Positions 13,001 to 25,340 of a stretch of DNA of 64,000 nt are shown piece by piece; position 1 is the first letter of the stretch, and every line of letters starts with the position of its first letter. The notes under the pieces are model-generated. The model was not told where the DNA came from, did not search any database, and worked only from the letters and a program-made list of their open reading frames with translations. The position numbers were made by a program, and so were the translations under genes. Source of the DNA: Paramecium octaurelia (Eukaryota; Ciliophora; Oligohymenophorea; Peniculida; Parameciidae); assembly GCA_905182995.1 (NCBI GenBank), contig CAJJDP010000118.1, positions 177,062-241,061 of the forward strand, given 5' to 3'.

Positions 13001-13791
13001 TCATATCCTTTTTATTTTTATATAATTTAATTCAATTTAATATTGATTTTGTTTAGTTATTATTATTTCTATTGAATTTTCTAATTTGTTTGGTTTTAAT
13101 ATTCAAAAATGAATTGGAATATTTCTGATTGAAATTGATAAAAAGCCTTTTAGATATTAGAATTATTGTTGAAATCAATGTAATCAAAAGAATTATTTAA
13201 TTCTTGAAGATCGGTTTATTTATAAATCCTCTGCATAATTTATCTGGCGTCAGAAAGTTATTGAGTCAACCCCTTAATTGCATTGGATAAGCTAATATTT
13301 TCAATTTTTAATTAGTCTTAAGTGTTCTACAGATTATGAATTTAGGATTAATAAAACTATTTGACTTTTTCATTTTGTAGTTTAATGTCAGATATTTCTT
13401 ACAATAAGGAATTTACTCTTGCTGTTTGGATCAATAATTATTTATTATCAGATGGCATATCTATTTTTGACGTATTTCCATTAGATGGACTCAAATATTT
13501 CAAATTTTGAGTTGAGAATTTTTATGTTAATGTAGAAAATTTCTGATTTTTTATTAATTTTTCAGTGCTTTATAAATTATTCAAATAACTTAGATGAAGA
13601 TCATGTTAGGAGGATTAATTTTTGCTGGGCATTTAAGATTCAAATGTCTTTTTTGAATTATTTGCTTATAGCAAAAATGACTATTATTCTCCCTTATTAT
13701 TATTTTGTGCATTCTTCAGAAAAGATTTAGCATTTACACTTCCTCCCCTTGGCCTTTCTTATTGAATAGTAGCATTTCTAAAAGACTGCAT
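10100..13791 (-). CDS. long coiled-coil protein, about 1216 residues
   Basis: Reverse-strand ATG at 13789-13791 (MQSFRNATIQQERPRGGS). The frame is open for more than 3.6 kb with only TGA counted as stop. A 22-nt intron at about 12634-12655 (GTAAAATTATCC..TTTTTAG on the minus strand) joins two phases. A 19-nt intron near 10105-10135 gives a stop at 10100-10102; without it the frame would run to 9903 and overlap the upstream gene. After a basic, Ser-rich head of about 130 residues, the rest is an almost continuous coiled coil rich in Gln, Lys, Glu, Leu and Asn. No motor, kinase or zinc motif was seen. Probably a structural cytoskeletal or centrosomal-type protein (inference). Its N-terminal coding part is duplicated at 14632-15045 by the scaffold join. 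Confidence 0.75.
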
Positions 13792-14630
13792 AAATTTTGT
13801 TAAATTTTATTAATAAAATATTCATTAATTTCACCAATACTCTTCTGTCATATCCATCATAATATTTATTAGCATAATAATTATAATTTTGAGTTGGATA
13901 ATCCAATATCTTAGATTAGAGTAATTGTTAACTATTATTAGAGTAATAATTACAAAACAGGTTGAGATACATGTATTTGATGATTTAAAGTTCTGCATAA
14001 ACACACAACTTATAGATCTGGGATCAATGGAGGAGGAGTATGTGAGGGAAGTGTGGATGGTAATTGTTGAATTATTATTTAACTATAATAAATAGACAAG
14101 AATATGATGTTCAGGAGGAAGAGAAATTGAATTTTAAAATCAAAAATATTAAAATAAAGTATTTTGTAACATTTAGTAGAAAAGTGAAAAATATGATCAT
14201 AAAAAGAATTGGGGGGATATTAAGGATAGTATGTTTAGCTTTAATATCTATTTTCAAAATTTTCTGAAAGATCCATAATTAAATAGAATTCTTGAAAACG
14301 TGTATACTGTTCATTCCAAACTAAGCATCTATATCAATCAAAAACTTAAGTTTGAATTTTTCACCTTATATTTAAAGATATAACACATGTCAAACAATAT
14401 TCAACTTAACCCTAAAATTTGAGAAGTATTAATCAGTATCATTTTAATTTATCAAAATTAAATTGAGTTTAGAAATATGGAATCATCATGGTTCTAAATA
14501 TACATGTATTTTAATTCAAATTAGATGTAATTTGATATCAGAATATTTCAATGTGTTACTTTATGCATCTTAGATTTTGTTTAATAACTTAAAGTAATAG
14601 TGGTTTAATCACTAAGGTAGTTATGAATTA
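13792..14630. other. AT-rich region upstream of coiled-coil gene, no convincing gene
   Basis: It contains one plus-strand frame of about 67 codons (14064-14267, ending at a true TGA) that begins without an ATG context I trust and has no recognisable motif. In this base composition frames of this size are expected by chance. I see no RNA gene or terminator-like structure. The whole stretch is part of the duplicated block 13378-14630. Confidence 0.5.
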
Positions 14631-14631
14631 N

Positions 14632-15884
14632 TAGTTTAATGTCAGATATTTCTTACAATAAGGAATTTACTCTTGCTGTTTGGATCAATAATTATTTATT
14701 ATCAGATGGCATATCTATTTTTGACGTATTTCCATTAGATGGACTCAAATATTTCAAATTTTGAGTTGAGAATTTTTATGTTAATGTAGAAAATTTCTGA
14801 TTTTTTATTAATTTTTCAGTGCTTTATAAATTATTCAAATAACTTAGATGAAGATCATGTTAGGAGGATTAATTTTTGCTGGGCATTTAAGATTCAAATG
14901 TCTTTTTTGAATTATTTGCTTATAGCAAAAATGACTATTATTCTCCCTTATTATTATTTTGTGCATTCTTCAGAAAAGATTTAGCATTTACACTTCCTCC
15001 CCTTGGCCTTTCTTATTGAATAGTAGCATTTCTAAAAGACTGCATAAATTTTGTTAAATTTTATTAATAAAATATTCATTAATTTCACCAATACTCTTCT
15101 GTCATATCCATCATAATATTTATTAGCATAATAATTATAATTTTGAGTTGGATAATCCAATATCTTAGATTAGAGTAATTGTTAACTATTATTAGAGTAA
15201 TAATTACAAAACAGGTTGAGATACATGTATTTGATGATTTAAAGTTCTGCATAAACACACAACTTATAGATCTGGGATCAATGGAGGAGGAGTATGTGAG
15301 GGAAGTGTGGATGGTAATTGTTGAATTATTATTTAACTATAATAAATAGACAAGAATATGATGTTCAGGAGGAAGAGAAATTGAATTTTAAAATCAAAAA
15401 TATTAAAATAAAGTATTTTGTAACATTTAGTAGAAAAGTGAAAAATATGATCATAAAAAGAATTGGGGGGATATTAAGGATAGTATGTTTAGCTTTAATA
15501 TCTATTTTCAAAATTTTCTGAAAGATCCATAATTAAATAGAATTCTTGAAAACGTGTATACTGTTCATTCCAAACTAAGCATCTATATCAATCAAAAACT
15601 TAAGTTTGAATTTTTCACCTTATATTTAAAGATATAACACATGTCAAACAATATTCAACTTAACCCTAAAATTTGAGAAGTATTAATCAGTATCATTTTA
15701 ATTTATCAAAATTAAATTGAGTTTAGAAATATGGAATCATCATGGTTCTAAATATACATGTATTTTAATTCAAATTAGATGTAATTTGATATCAGAATAT
15801 TTCAATGTGTTACTTTATGCATCTTAGATTTTGTTTAATAACTTAAAGTAATAGTGGTTTAATCACTAAGGTAGTTATGAATTA
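14632..15884. repeat. direct repeat of 13378-14630 after a single N (unmerged contig overlap)
   Basis: The base at 14631 is N. The sequence after it restarts at the point read at 13378 and repeats 1253 bases with offset 1254, before continuing into new sequence at 15885. It repeats the first about 138 codons of the coiled-coil gene (start copy at 15043-15045) and its upstream region. By eye the copies are identical. It is best read as the end overlap of two contigs joined by N rather than a tandem duplication. Confidence 0.93.
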
Positions 15885-16054
15885 TTTGTGTTATCCTTTA
15901 AATGATCAATATCTCATACAACATAAATTAATTGATTTAATTAAGTTTCGATATCTACATTTTAAGCTTCCCCTTTATAGAATATTACCCCCATTTACTC
16001 ATTAAAACTAAAATTGGAATATATTCTATATAAAGTAATTTAGGTGAATAAGAT

Positions 16055-16290
16055 TCAGAGCCATGTGTGACTTGTAATGTTCAATAAGTCCCCATTCTCT
16101 TCATTTAACTCTTTCAATAATATTCTGTGCATGTTTATTTAGACTAATTTTTCAGTGCACATTTTATAAGGTATTTATTAGTTTTGATTCATAAGAATTT
16201 TACAAGGTCCAAAACAAGTAGCCTTTCCTATTTTAGATCTTACTGAACTAGAAATCTATTAAATATATAGTCTGAAAATGAGAATTCTTC
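16055..16290 (-). CDS. unidentified minus-strand coding stretch
   Basis: A reverse-strand frame of about 78 codons is open to TGA at 16055-16057. It reads SSSVRSKIGKATCFGPCK and then CTEKLVQINMHRILLKELNE, with balanced charged and hydrophobic residues. A further open stretch in another phase lies just downstream (15900-16070, containing SESYSPKLLYIEYIPILVL), so a spliced gene across about 15900-16380 is possible. I could not fix the exon borders and recognise no family. Low confidence because chance frames of this size do occur. Confidence 0.3.
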
Positions 16291-16663
16291 AATTCGATTA
16301 ACTTCCATTAATTTACCACCATAAAATGATTCTATTAGTTAGCTATTGATATAACTTATTTTTCTAATTCATTGAAAAGGGATAATTAGGGGATGTCAAA
16401 CCTTTTCATACTTTTTAAGGTTCTTGTATATTAGAGACGAATCTGTGATTTAACATATTATAAATTTTTGTTTTTTTGTTTGGGTGGAGTGTGGAGGTTT
16501 TCGAGTGTTAAATGCTATGTTGTGTGGAAGATGTTTCAATATTGATTATAAAAATCGAATGTCTTAATGCCATTGCATGTTTAAAATAATAATTATATAA
16601 AGGAATTATTATCAGAAGCTAATTAGAATATATATATCATATTTAATAATAATGTTTTATTGA

Positions 16664-16984
16664 TCAACCCATCTTGTAAAGTAATATTGCCATTTATCCT
16701 TCGTAAAAAAACATATAACGTTTGCTTTCGTATGATGAGTATGAATTGAAATGTTTTCCTTTTCTTTTAATTTATATCATTACCAACAACACAATGCCAA
16801 TTTGGACCATATTTCTCATCGAAAAATTTCTTGATGTAATTAGAGATTTGTGATTCAACTTTAAAATGTTCAACTGCATATTTAGCCTTGAGATAGATTC
16901 AAATTTTACTTATGTTCTGGCATCATTAATCATATCTGATTGTTCAGGCATATCAATAATTTATTCTAAATTTTCATCTGCCAT
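16664..16984 (-). CDS. dynein light chain, LC8 type (DYNLL-like)
   Basis: Reverse-strand ATG at 16982-16984, TGA at 16664-16666. Two introns (23 nt beginning GTAAAATTTG, 25 nt beginning GTAATGATAT) leave 90 residues, the normal length of LC8. It carries the family hallmarks: AKYAVEHFKVESQISNYIKK, then FFDEKYGPNWHCVVG, and after the second intron KHFNSYSSYE.. and FFYEGQ.AILLYK. LC8 is a small dimeric hub that binds dynein intermediate chain and many other partners, and is a component of ciliary and cytoplasmic dyneins. Both introns are needed to join the motifs in frame, which strongly supports the splice model. It stands 329 bases downstream of the kinase gene on the same strand. Confidence 0.95.
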
Positions 16985-17313
16985 TTGAAACTGAAATTAA
17001 TTATATATTTATATATTAATTAAAACTTTAGGATTCAATCAAACATTTCGTCAAATCTCTGCTACGCTAATTACTATTATTCGAAAACTGGTTTATTGGC
17101 TAATCCATCAAATTACTCATAAATATTCACTTTCTAATAATTAAATAGCTTTATGTTACTCCATGTTAATTATAAATTTTATCATATTTACTGCAGTCAA
17201 TTAGATGTATTTATAATTAGAATAAATGTTTATTGGTTTATTTCTTCTTCTCTTCGTCATATTCTTTATTCATATTATTTTCATGTGTCTTTTCCATTAA
17301 TTTGAAAACGAAG

Positions 17314-18979
17314 TCATTTAGGACTTCTTTGAAAATTAGATTGAATTAGGGTGAAATTTCTTTATTAATTTCTGAATGCCAGCTTTATTTGTTTTAAAAG
17401 AGCTTTGGCTGCTGTCTAAATAATTAAACACAAAAGATACTATAATGATTCGGCAAAATAAGTCACATAATCTTTGGCAAAGGTTGTTTCTTCGACAATT
17501 TATTAGATAAACTTTTCAAAATGTTGATGGGCATATATTTTGATCAATATCCTATCATTAATTTAGAAGATATTGTCTTTCTCTAATAAAGTCTTAGTCA
17601 ATCTTTCGTTTAAGATGTAAATCTTTTTAGCCAAAAGAAGACAAATTAAGCAGCATTAATCTAATCCAAGATTTTCATATGCTTCATTCAAAGTTCTTGA
17701 AACATAGACAATCTCATCTCTCAATCTCATATACTTATCAATATATTATTCAACCAATTTATCCTCTTATATTTATTGTTCCATATTTTGTTACAGTTAT
17801 TCTACTTATTTAATGTTGTCTTCTAGTTGACCGGGAGTACCTTCATCTTCAATTAATTATTAAGAAACAGCTCTATTAATCTAAAATTCTTATTATTTAT
17901 TAATGTTTAATCTAGAAAGTATATCTTAAGGCTTTTCCACCATTTTATTTTGATCCTTTTGTTTGTAAAATTGCTCCATTTCCTTTGTATTTATTAAATC
18001 AGCTTGGATAGCATTCAAATTTAATTACGCGTATCCTTATATAGAATATATGTCTACTTAAATCTTTTTATTACATCAATGGATGGGAATAAAGTTCGCT
18101 CCATTTCAATCTCCTATTTGGATCCTTCATTAACATTCTCTCTAAGAGACACTCTAATTCTTAAGAAATCACTAATCCATTTCTTCTAAAATTTGGTTTA
18201 TCTGTAATAGGGATTTGAATATTTTACTGTTGTTTATGTCATCTAAGAACTTCTATTAACTTTGATTAGTAAATGGGAATTATCCAAAAATAAGTTGATA
18301 AAACATACTGCCAATGGAAAACATATCTGCAGCCATCCCATAAGGTTGTTATTCGACTACTTCCGGAGCCATGTTTCCCAAAGATCCTAGACTCAATTTT
18401 TCTTTTTGATTAGGGTCACTCAATTATTTACAGAATCCTAAATCTGCAATTTTTAAAGTGGAATTGTGGATTAATATGTTGGCTAGCTTAAGATCTCGAT
18501 GCAAAATATTCTTCTCATGTAAGGCTTACATGCCAGCCAACACCTATTTCATATAATTGATAGCTTCATTCTCTGGAATTTTTTTGTTTCTACTTTGCCA
18601 CAATTATTCAAAATCACCAGCTGATGTATTATTAATCTGATTATTACAATTACAATATTCTAACACAATGTAGCACTAATTTGCAGATTCTAAATACTGC
18701 ACTAATCTAACAACATGCTGATTATTGATTTATCTTAGCACTTCCACTTCACTTTGAATTAATTATCCAACTATTCCTCCATGATCAGTTAACTTCGATC
18801 TTGGTATACATTTTATGGCAACCACTTCATTTGTTAACAAGTTTTTCGCTTGAAATACCTATCTAAATTAATATTGATACCTATCCAAAGGCTCCTTTTC
18901 CTATCTCCTTTACAAATAGGTAATCTGAAACCCTTTTACCAGGACAGTTTATTATCTTATTACTAGGAGGAGGATTCAT
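17314..18979 (-). CDS. ULK/ATG1-like serine/threonine protein kinase
   Basis: Reverse-strand ATG at 18977-18979 (MNPPPSNKIINCPGKRVSDY), TGA at 17314-17316. Three short introns (22, 26 and 22 nt, the first at 18859-18880) leave 531 residues. Kinase domain at about residues 18-290: GKGAFGQV glycine loop, VAIK lysine, LHRDLKLANILI catalytic loop, IADLGFCK in place of DFG (Leu for Phe, as in some ULK-type kinases), LGSLGNMAPE activation segment, and DPNRRLKW near the end. The tail of about 240 residues begins with LINTKEMEQFYKQKDQ. It is helical, with coiled-coil-like and alpha-solenoid-like segments (LDQCCLICLLLAKKIYIL). ULK/ATG1 kinases start autophagy, but ciliates have many expanded members with other roles. 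Exact function unknown. Confidence 0.88.
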
Positions 18980-19057
18980 TATAATTTAAATTTATATAAT
19001 TATATAGGGGATCTTTCTACTATTTTTTATTTAGTTATTGATATTTTTGATTAATTC

Positions 19058-19414
19058 TCAATCATCATCTCCTATTTCATCACTTCCTTCTTCTATATCA
19101 CCATAAATTTCCTATTCAAATTTTGGATCTTGATAATCCTACCAATCAAACCTTGGTTTTGCATTTAAGCAACTAAATAACCAATATCCAGTCAAAATAA
19201 TTCACACCTTGTGAACTTAGCTAAAAATCTCATTTTAAAATACTATTTCTTTTTGAGATTAACTCAGCACATATCCCTATTTATTTGAATAGCACTCTAC
19301 AATACCTTCTCTTAACATCAAAAATGATGTTTCAAAACTTATTGCAACATTTTTCGATTTATATTAAAACTCAGATGGCTTTCCAAATGAATTTGACTTA
19401 AAAGCTGCAAGCAT
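19058..19414 (-). CDS. small unidentified protein with acidic tail
   Basis: Reverse-strand ATG at 19412-19414 begins MLAAFKSNSFGKPSEF, then SKNVAISFETSFLMLREG. The frame carries one TGA near 19210. It is probably removed by a short intron (a 23-nt GTATTTTAAAATG..TTTTTAG candidate lies just before it), but then a second phase change is needed to reach the acidic end GDIEEGSDEIGDDD before TGA 19058-19060. An alternative spliced form would stop at 19146. No family recognised. The first 43 codons are repeated in the block starting at 20630. Confidence 0.4.
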
Positions 19415-19459
19415 TATTGATCGTTATCCTGCTTTCTGAAATACTTTCCATAGTCATTT

Positions 19460-19872
19460 TAATTAAATTATTTTAATGTAAATTATGTATTATTAATGAT
19501 CGAAATTACTGCCAAACCTCATAAAACACATAAAAACAATAATATGGAATAATATCTCTTTTATTTTTGTAGACAAGAATTCTTTTTATGGACACGCTTC
19601 TTCTCACACTATAATTTAAACCTATCGAAAAATTATGGCATCGTTTAATGTAATAATATCTCAATAAATAAGATGAATTATCAACTTGGTAATAATAATG
19701 AAATTCATAAATATTTGAATCCACTACTCCAAAATCCTTCATAAATCCTTTCTGTAAAACGGATTTTATATTATGTATATTGAATTGTAAAAGCATCAAA
19801 ATTTTAAATATCATCATTGGTTCTTGTATTATTGCTCACATCTTGAATAGTAACTGAGAATAAATCTAGCAT
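19460..19872 (-). CDS. possible tyrosine-rich protein, frame uncertain
   Basis: The reverse-strand frame starts MLDLFSVTIQDVSNNTRTN (ATG 19870-19872) and runs to FTERIYEGFWSSGF. It then has to shift by one base to continue as IYEFHYYYQVDNSSYLLRYY down to about 19460. Neither half has a known motif. The Tyr-rich part could equally be an antisense shadow. The same sequence occurs again at about 20805-21217 in the duplicated block. Confidence 0.25.
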
Positions 19873-20628
19873 AAAAACAATTGATTTATGTCATCTTAAA
19901 ATCAAGTAGAATATTCTAATTTTATATTTAAGTTATCCATCTCTATATTTCACCTATCCTATCTTACTGGTTTTTTCGAAAGTAGTTTGACAGAATTTCG
20001 GGATGCTTTAGTCACTTGAAAAAAGCAGGAAATTTTCAATAGTACCTTTTTATTATTTGGGAATTATTCCCTATCTATTTAGAGGTTTAATCTCCTCCAT
20101 TTTAATTTTCAAATCTCCATCTCACATTCCTCTAAGTTGATTGATTTAAAATCTAAAATTTTTCTTACTATCAAAAAATAATGTTATATGCAATAAAATT
20201 GTAGATATCGTAACTATGATTGCTAATTTTTTTCAAATTTTGAAGCAACAATCAAAATCAGAGGGCATCAATCTATTGAAGAATTTATGCATGCAACTCT
20301 AAACTCCTTTAATATTTACAAAGAGTGATGTGGTAAACTTCGATTGAACACACTAATGCAATGACACTTATCACTTCTCAATATTTATGCAAATTTAAAC
20401 CAATATATTCGAAAGAAAGGTTTGATGGATCCTATTTTTTGTTTTTAAAATTGTTGCCATTTTAGAAGCAAATGCTGTAATTGTATACGAGAAAGCCTTA
20501 TGCTCAGCATTAATTTTTAGGAATTGATATATTCATGTATCAGCAGCTATGAATTTTTAACATTTTTCGATGCTAAATAATAGTCCAATATTTACAAGAG
20601 GATTTTTTGAAAATCAATGATTAGCAAG
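19873..20628. other. stretch without a supported gene
   Basis: Minus-strand frames here contain several TGA codons that I could not remove with plausible short introns. Fragments such as CSIEVYHITLCKYQRSLEL look protein-like but cannot be joined. It may hold a decayed gene. The repeat of this stretch is at 21218-21973. Confidence 0.4.
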
Positions 20629-20629
20629 N

Positions 20630-21973
20630 TTGAATAGCACTCTACAATACCTTCTCTTAACATCAAAAATGATGTTTCAAAACTTATTGCAACATTTTTC
20701 GATTTATATTAAAACTCAGATGGCTTTCCAAATGAATTTGACTTAAAAGCTGCAAGCATTATTGATCGTTATCCTGCTTTCTGAAATACTTTCCATAGTC
20801 ATTTTAATTAAATTATTTTAATGTAAATTATGTATTATTAATGATCGAAATTACTGCCAAACCTCATAAAACACATAAAAACAATAATATGGAATAATAT
20901 CTCTTTTATTTTTGTAGACAAGAATTCTTTTTATGGACACGCTTCTTCTCACACTATAATTTAAACCTATCGAAAAATTATGGCATCGTTTAATGTAATA
21001 ATATCTCAATAAATAAGATGAATTATCAACTTGGTAATAATAATGAAATTCATAAATATTTGAATCCACTACTCCAAAATCCTTCATAAATCCTTTCTGT
21101 AAAACGGATTTTATATTATGTATATTGAATTGTAAAAGCATCAAAATTTTAAATATCATCATTGGTTCTTGTATTATTGCTCACATCTTGAATAGTAACT
21201 GAGAATAAATCTAGCATAAAAACAATTGATTTATGTCATCTTAAAATCAAGTAGAATATTCTAATTTTATATTTAAGTTATCCATCTCTATATTTCACCT
21301 ATCCTATCTTACTGGTTTTTTCGAAAGTAGTTTGACAGAATTTCGGGATGCTTTAGTCACTTGAAAAAAGCAGGAAATTTTCAATAGTACCTTTTTATTA
21401 TTTGGGAATTATTCCCTATCTATTTAGAGGTTTAATCTCCTCCATTTTAATTTTCAAATCTCCATCTCACATTCCTCTAAGTTGATTGATTTAAAATCTA
21501 AAATTTTTCTTACTATCAAAAAATAATGTTATATGCAATAAAATTGTAGATATCGTAACTATGATTGCTAATTTTTTTCAAATTTTGAAGCAACAATCAA
21601 AATCAGAGGGCATCAATCTATTGAAGAATTTATGCATGCAACTCTAAACTCCTTTAATATTTACAAAGAGTGATGTGGTAAACTTCGATTGAACACACTA
21701 ATGCAATGACACTTATCACTTCTCAATATTTATGCAAATTTAAACCAATATATTCGAAAGAAAGGTTTGATGGATCCTATTTTTTGTTTTTAAAATTGTT
21801 GCCATTTTAGAAGCAAATGCTGTAATTGTATACGAGAAAGCCTTATGCTCAGCATTAATTTTTAGGAATTGATATATTCATGTATCAGCAGCTATGAATT
21901 TTTAACATTTTTCGATGCTAAATAATAGTCCAATATTTACAAGAGGATTTTTTGAAAATCAATGATTAGCAAG
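20630..21973. repeat. direct repeat of 19285-20628 after a single N (unmerged contig overlap)
   Basis: N at 20629. The following 1344 bases repeat 19285-20628 with offset 1345. New sequence begins at 21974. The block carries a truncated 5' part of the 19058-19414 gene and the Tyr-rich frame. No difference between copies was seen. Confidence 0.93.
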
Positions 21974-22159
21974 TAATTAATAAAGTATTAAAGGTATGAC
22001 AACAGAAATCAAAAATTGAAGATATAGTTGAGAGTAACAATAAAATGAGCAATAGAAAAAAATCAATAGAAATAGGAATGAACGTGATGAAAACTATTAG
22101 TTCTGGATTATATGAATTATAATTGTAAAAATTGTAATTTTATATATTTAATCTTTGAT

Positions 22160-22980
22160 TCATAATGCAATGATCTATGTTGCAAAAAAATTTGAATTCG
22201 GCAAAAACAATCTTTATCTAATATCCTCAAATTCTTGCTTTAATTCTTGATTTTCAAAACCCTAATCCTATTGTAAATATAATTTCAATTAATTATTCAT
22301 ATTGTTAGTAATTAGCTATTCTCTTGTCTCTTCTAAATAAACATAGGTTTCCTGTAAAAATTGTCTCTATTCGTTGATGTACTAATCAGCTAATTCAATA
22401 ATGTTTTATAACCACCTAGTTTTTTCAATATTTAATTTTGTCCTTAAAAACATGAATTATTATAAGTAAGTTGCTTCATTTCTTCTTCTTCTTTATCTAT
22501 CAAGATCCATTGTTAGAGAACTAAGTAATCCAGAGTTTTAAAATTATATTTCGATTTCGGTTAATATAGAATCAGGTAAAATTATTTCTTCTAAGATTTC
22601 ACTTAATACCTTGTTATCTCTTTCCCTTTCATCATTTTTCAGAGTACTCCAAAATATTGAATTGGCATAGAATAAATCATCTTTTGGATCGACTTCACTG
22701 ATTTAGAAATAGTTTTCTAAACATGGCAACAATTAAACCAAACTGGCTTTAATCTAGTCCTTTGTTTATTTCATTGAATTTTCTGTTTATCTTCTATATT
22801 AAAATGCATCAGGATTGATAATAGCTATTCTTTCAGGATTAGTATTAATAAGATTAGTGATTGCATTTTTGGCTACTTTGACAGTCTCAAAACGATGTGC
22901 TCCTGCATTCCCTTCAAACGGTGTTATTTAGGAATTAACAAATAGTATTTTTGGGTTTGGCATTTAATCATAAATTTGAT
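22160..22980 (-). pseudogene. truncated duplicate of the GTPase-like gene (assembly copy)
   Basis: This is the C-terminal 273 codons of the P-loop protein found complete at 23591-25225. It ends at TGA 22160-22162 and is cut off at the N at 22981. It is not a separate locus if the contig-overlap reading is right. Confidence 0.85.
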
Positions 22981-22981
22981 N

Positions 22982-24411
22982 TATCGTAACTATGATTGCT
23001 AATTTTTTTCAAATTTTGAAGCAACAATCAAAATCAGAGGGCATCAATCTATTGAAGAATTTATGCATGCAACTCTAAACTCCTTTAATATTTACAAAGA
23101 GTGATGTGGTAAACTTCGATTGAACACACTAATGCAATGACACTTATCACTTCTCAATATTTATGCAAATTTAAACCAATATATTCGAAAGAAAGGTTTG
23201 ATGGATCCTATTTTTTGTTTTTAAAATTGTTGCCATTTTAGAAGCAAATGCTGTAATTGTATACGAGAAAGCCTTATGCTCAGCATTAATTTTTAGGAAT
23301 TGATATATTCATGTATCAGCAGCTATGAATTTTTAACATTTTTCGATGCTAAATAATAGTCCAATATTTACAAGAGGATTTTTTGAAAATCAATGATTAG
23401 CAAGTAATTAATAAAGTATTAAAGGTATGACAACAGAAATCAAAAATTGAAGATATAGTTGAGAGTAACAATAAAATGAGCAATAGAAAAAAATCAATAG
23501 AAATAGGAATGAACGTGATGAAAACTATTAGTTCTGGATTATATGAATTATAATTGTAAAAATTGTAATTTTATATATTTAATCTTTGATTCATAATGCA
23601 ATGATCTATGTTGCAAAAAAATTTGAATTCGGCAAAAACAATCTTTATCTAATATCCTCAAATTCTTGCTTTAATTCTTGATTTTCAAAACCCTAATCCT
23701 ATTGTAAATATAATTTCAATTAATTATTCATATTGTTAGTAATTAGCTATTCTCTTGTCTCTTCTAAATAAACATAGGTTTCCTGTAAAAATTGTCTCTA
23801 TTCGTTGATGTACTAATCAGCTAATTCAATAATGTTTTATAACCACCTAGTTTTTTCAATATTTAATTTTGTCCTTAAAAACATGAATTATTATAAGTAA
23901 GTTGCTTCATTTCTTCTTCTTCTTTATCTATCAAGATCCATTGTTAGAGAACTAAGTAATCCAGAGTTTTAAAATTATATTTCGATTTCGGTTAATATAG
24001 AATCAGGTAAAATTATTTCTTCTAAGATTTCACTTAATACCTTGTTATCTCTTTCCCTTTCATCATTTTTCAGAGTACTCCAAAATATTGAATTGGCATA
24101 GAATAAATCATCTTTTGGATCGACTTCACTGATTTAGAAATAGTTTTCTAAACATGGCAACAATTAAACCAAACTGGCTTTAATCTAGTCCTTTGTTTAT
24201 TTCATTGAATTTTCTGTTTATCTTCTATATTAAAATGCATCAGGATTGATAATAGCTATTCTTTCAGGATTAGTATTAATAAGATTAGTGATTGCATTTT
24301 TGGCTACTTTGACAGTCTCAAAACGATGTGCTCCTGCATTCCCTTCAAACGGTGTTATTTAGGAATTAACAAATAGTATTTTTGGGTTTGGCATTTAATC
24401 ATAAATTTGAT
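22982..24411. repeat. direct repeat of 21551-22980 after a single N (unmerged contig overlap)
   Basis: N at 22981. The next 1430 bases repeat 21551-22980 with offset 1431, then continue uniquely from 24412. The first 423 bases also match 20206-20628, so three contigs overlap in series here. Confidence 0.93.
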
Positions 24412-25225
24412 TTATCCTATTTAAATCCCCTTGCAATTAATTCAGAATAGGCTTTTCATCTCCAAGATCATAATTTGTATTCACTAAAAAACATTTTTTT
24501 ATATATTATTATCCAAAAACTTCAGCCAAATGGCATATTATCTATTTTTCTATTGTGTTTAAAGGCTAATTTCCAAATCTTCTACAAATAAGTATACAAT
24601 CTATTTAAAGGTTTTTGTCTCTCAGATACTCATATGTCTAAAACATAATCTATTGATTTTTTAAAAGGTTTTATTCATAACCAAGTACTTCCAAAAATTT
24701 AAATTTTACATTTTGTACCCACACATCGCACTCTTATAAATATCCATTAAAATCATATTCTGATATATGATATCTATATCTATCCGCGTAATCTACGAGA
24801 AGAGAATTTCCAACAGCATTAATCAAAGTAGATTTGCCTTTACCTTTTTCCCCAATCACTAAAACATTACTACCATTACTTAATTATTGTTGTAGATCTA
24901 AACAAAATGTGTACCCATTATTACCATAGGCAAGTGCTGATAATTTATCTTTTTGAATATTTCTGTAATTGTAAGATAATTGAAACTATTCGACCTCCAA
25001 CTCAGTCATAATCATTTTTTAGACATTTTATTTGTTAGCTAATTAATCGATAGTGTTTATCTTGTATTTTTAACAAATTTTCTTGTTTATATTATATTTG
25101 ATGGAGAAGGTTTCTGGATTTGAAGTAATGACTATCTAATTTGGACTCTGAAATTCTGGAAATTTTTATAATAGAAAATCGTTCATTTCCTTAGATAATG
25201 GTTGTTTTTGGCAACACATTAACAT
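23591..25225 (-). CDS. P-loop GTPase-like protein with C-terminal coiled coil
   Basis: Reverse-strand ATG at 25223-25225 (MLMCCQKQPLSKEMNDF), TGA at 23591-23593, one exon, 544 residues. The Walker A motif GEKGKGKSTLINAVGNSLL lies at about residues 123-141, preceded by the hydrophobic strand NVLVI. The DCILICRR and CFLVNTNYD strands downstream fit a G-domain fold, with VNTNYD at the place of the NKxD base-recognition motif (Asn..Asp, Lys replaced). The second half (from about residue 340) is helical and charged, with a Gln/Leu-rich coiled coil near the end. The layout resembles AIG1/GIMAP- or septin-like paraseptin GTPases, but I cannot assign it. An alternative start at 25015 exists, but the longer frame is continuous. 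The 3' half is duplicated at 22160-22980. Confidence 0.75.
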
Positions 25226-25340
25226 AAATAATAAATTAAAAATTCTTCTTTATAACTTAAACAATATTAATTATGATATATTTTAAAAAATGATTCGATA
25301 ATTTTTAATAATTATTAAGAAGAAAATTTAAAAAAAATAT

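Noticed and set aside
13378..15884. Tandem duplication of a gene 5' end
   Set aside because: The copies show no differences and are separated by exactly one N, as at six other sites, so a contig overlap is the simpler explanation.
22257..22275. CCCTAA (telomere-like C4A2/C3TA2) motif
   Set aside because: A single occurrence inside the GTPase-like coding frame, not a tandem array.
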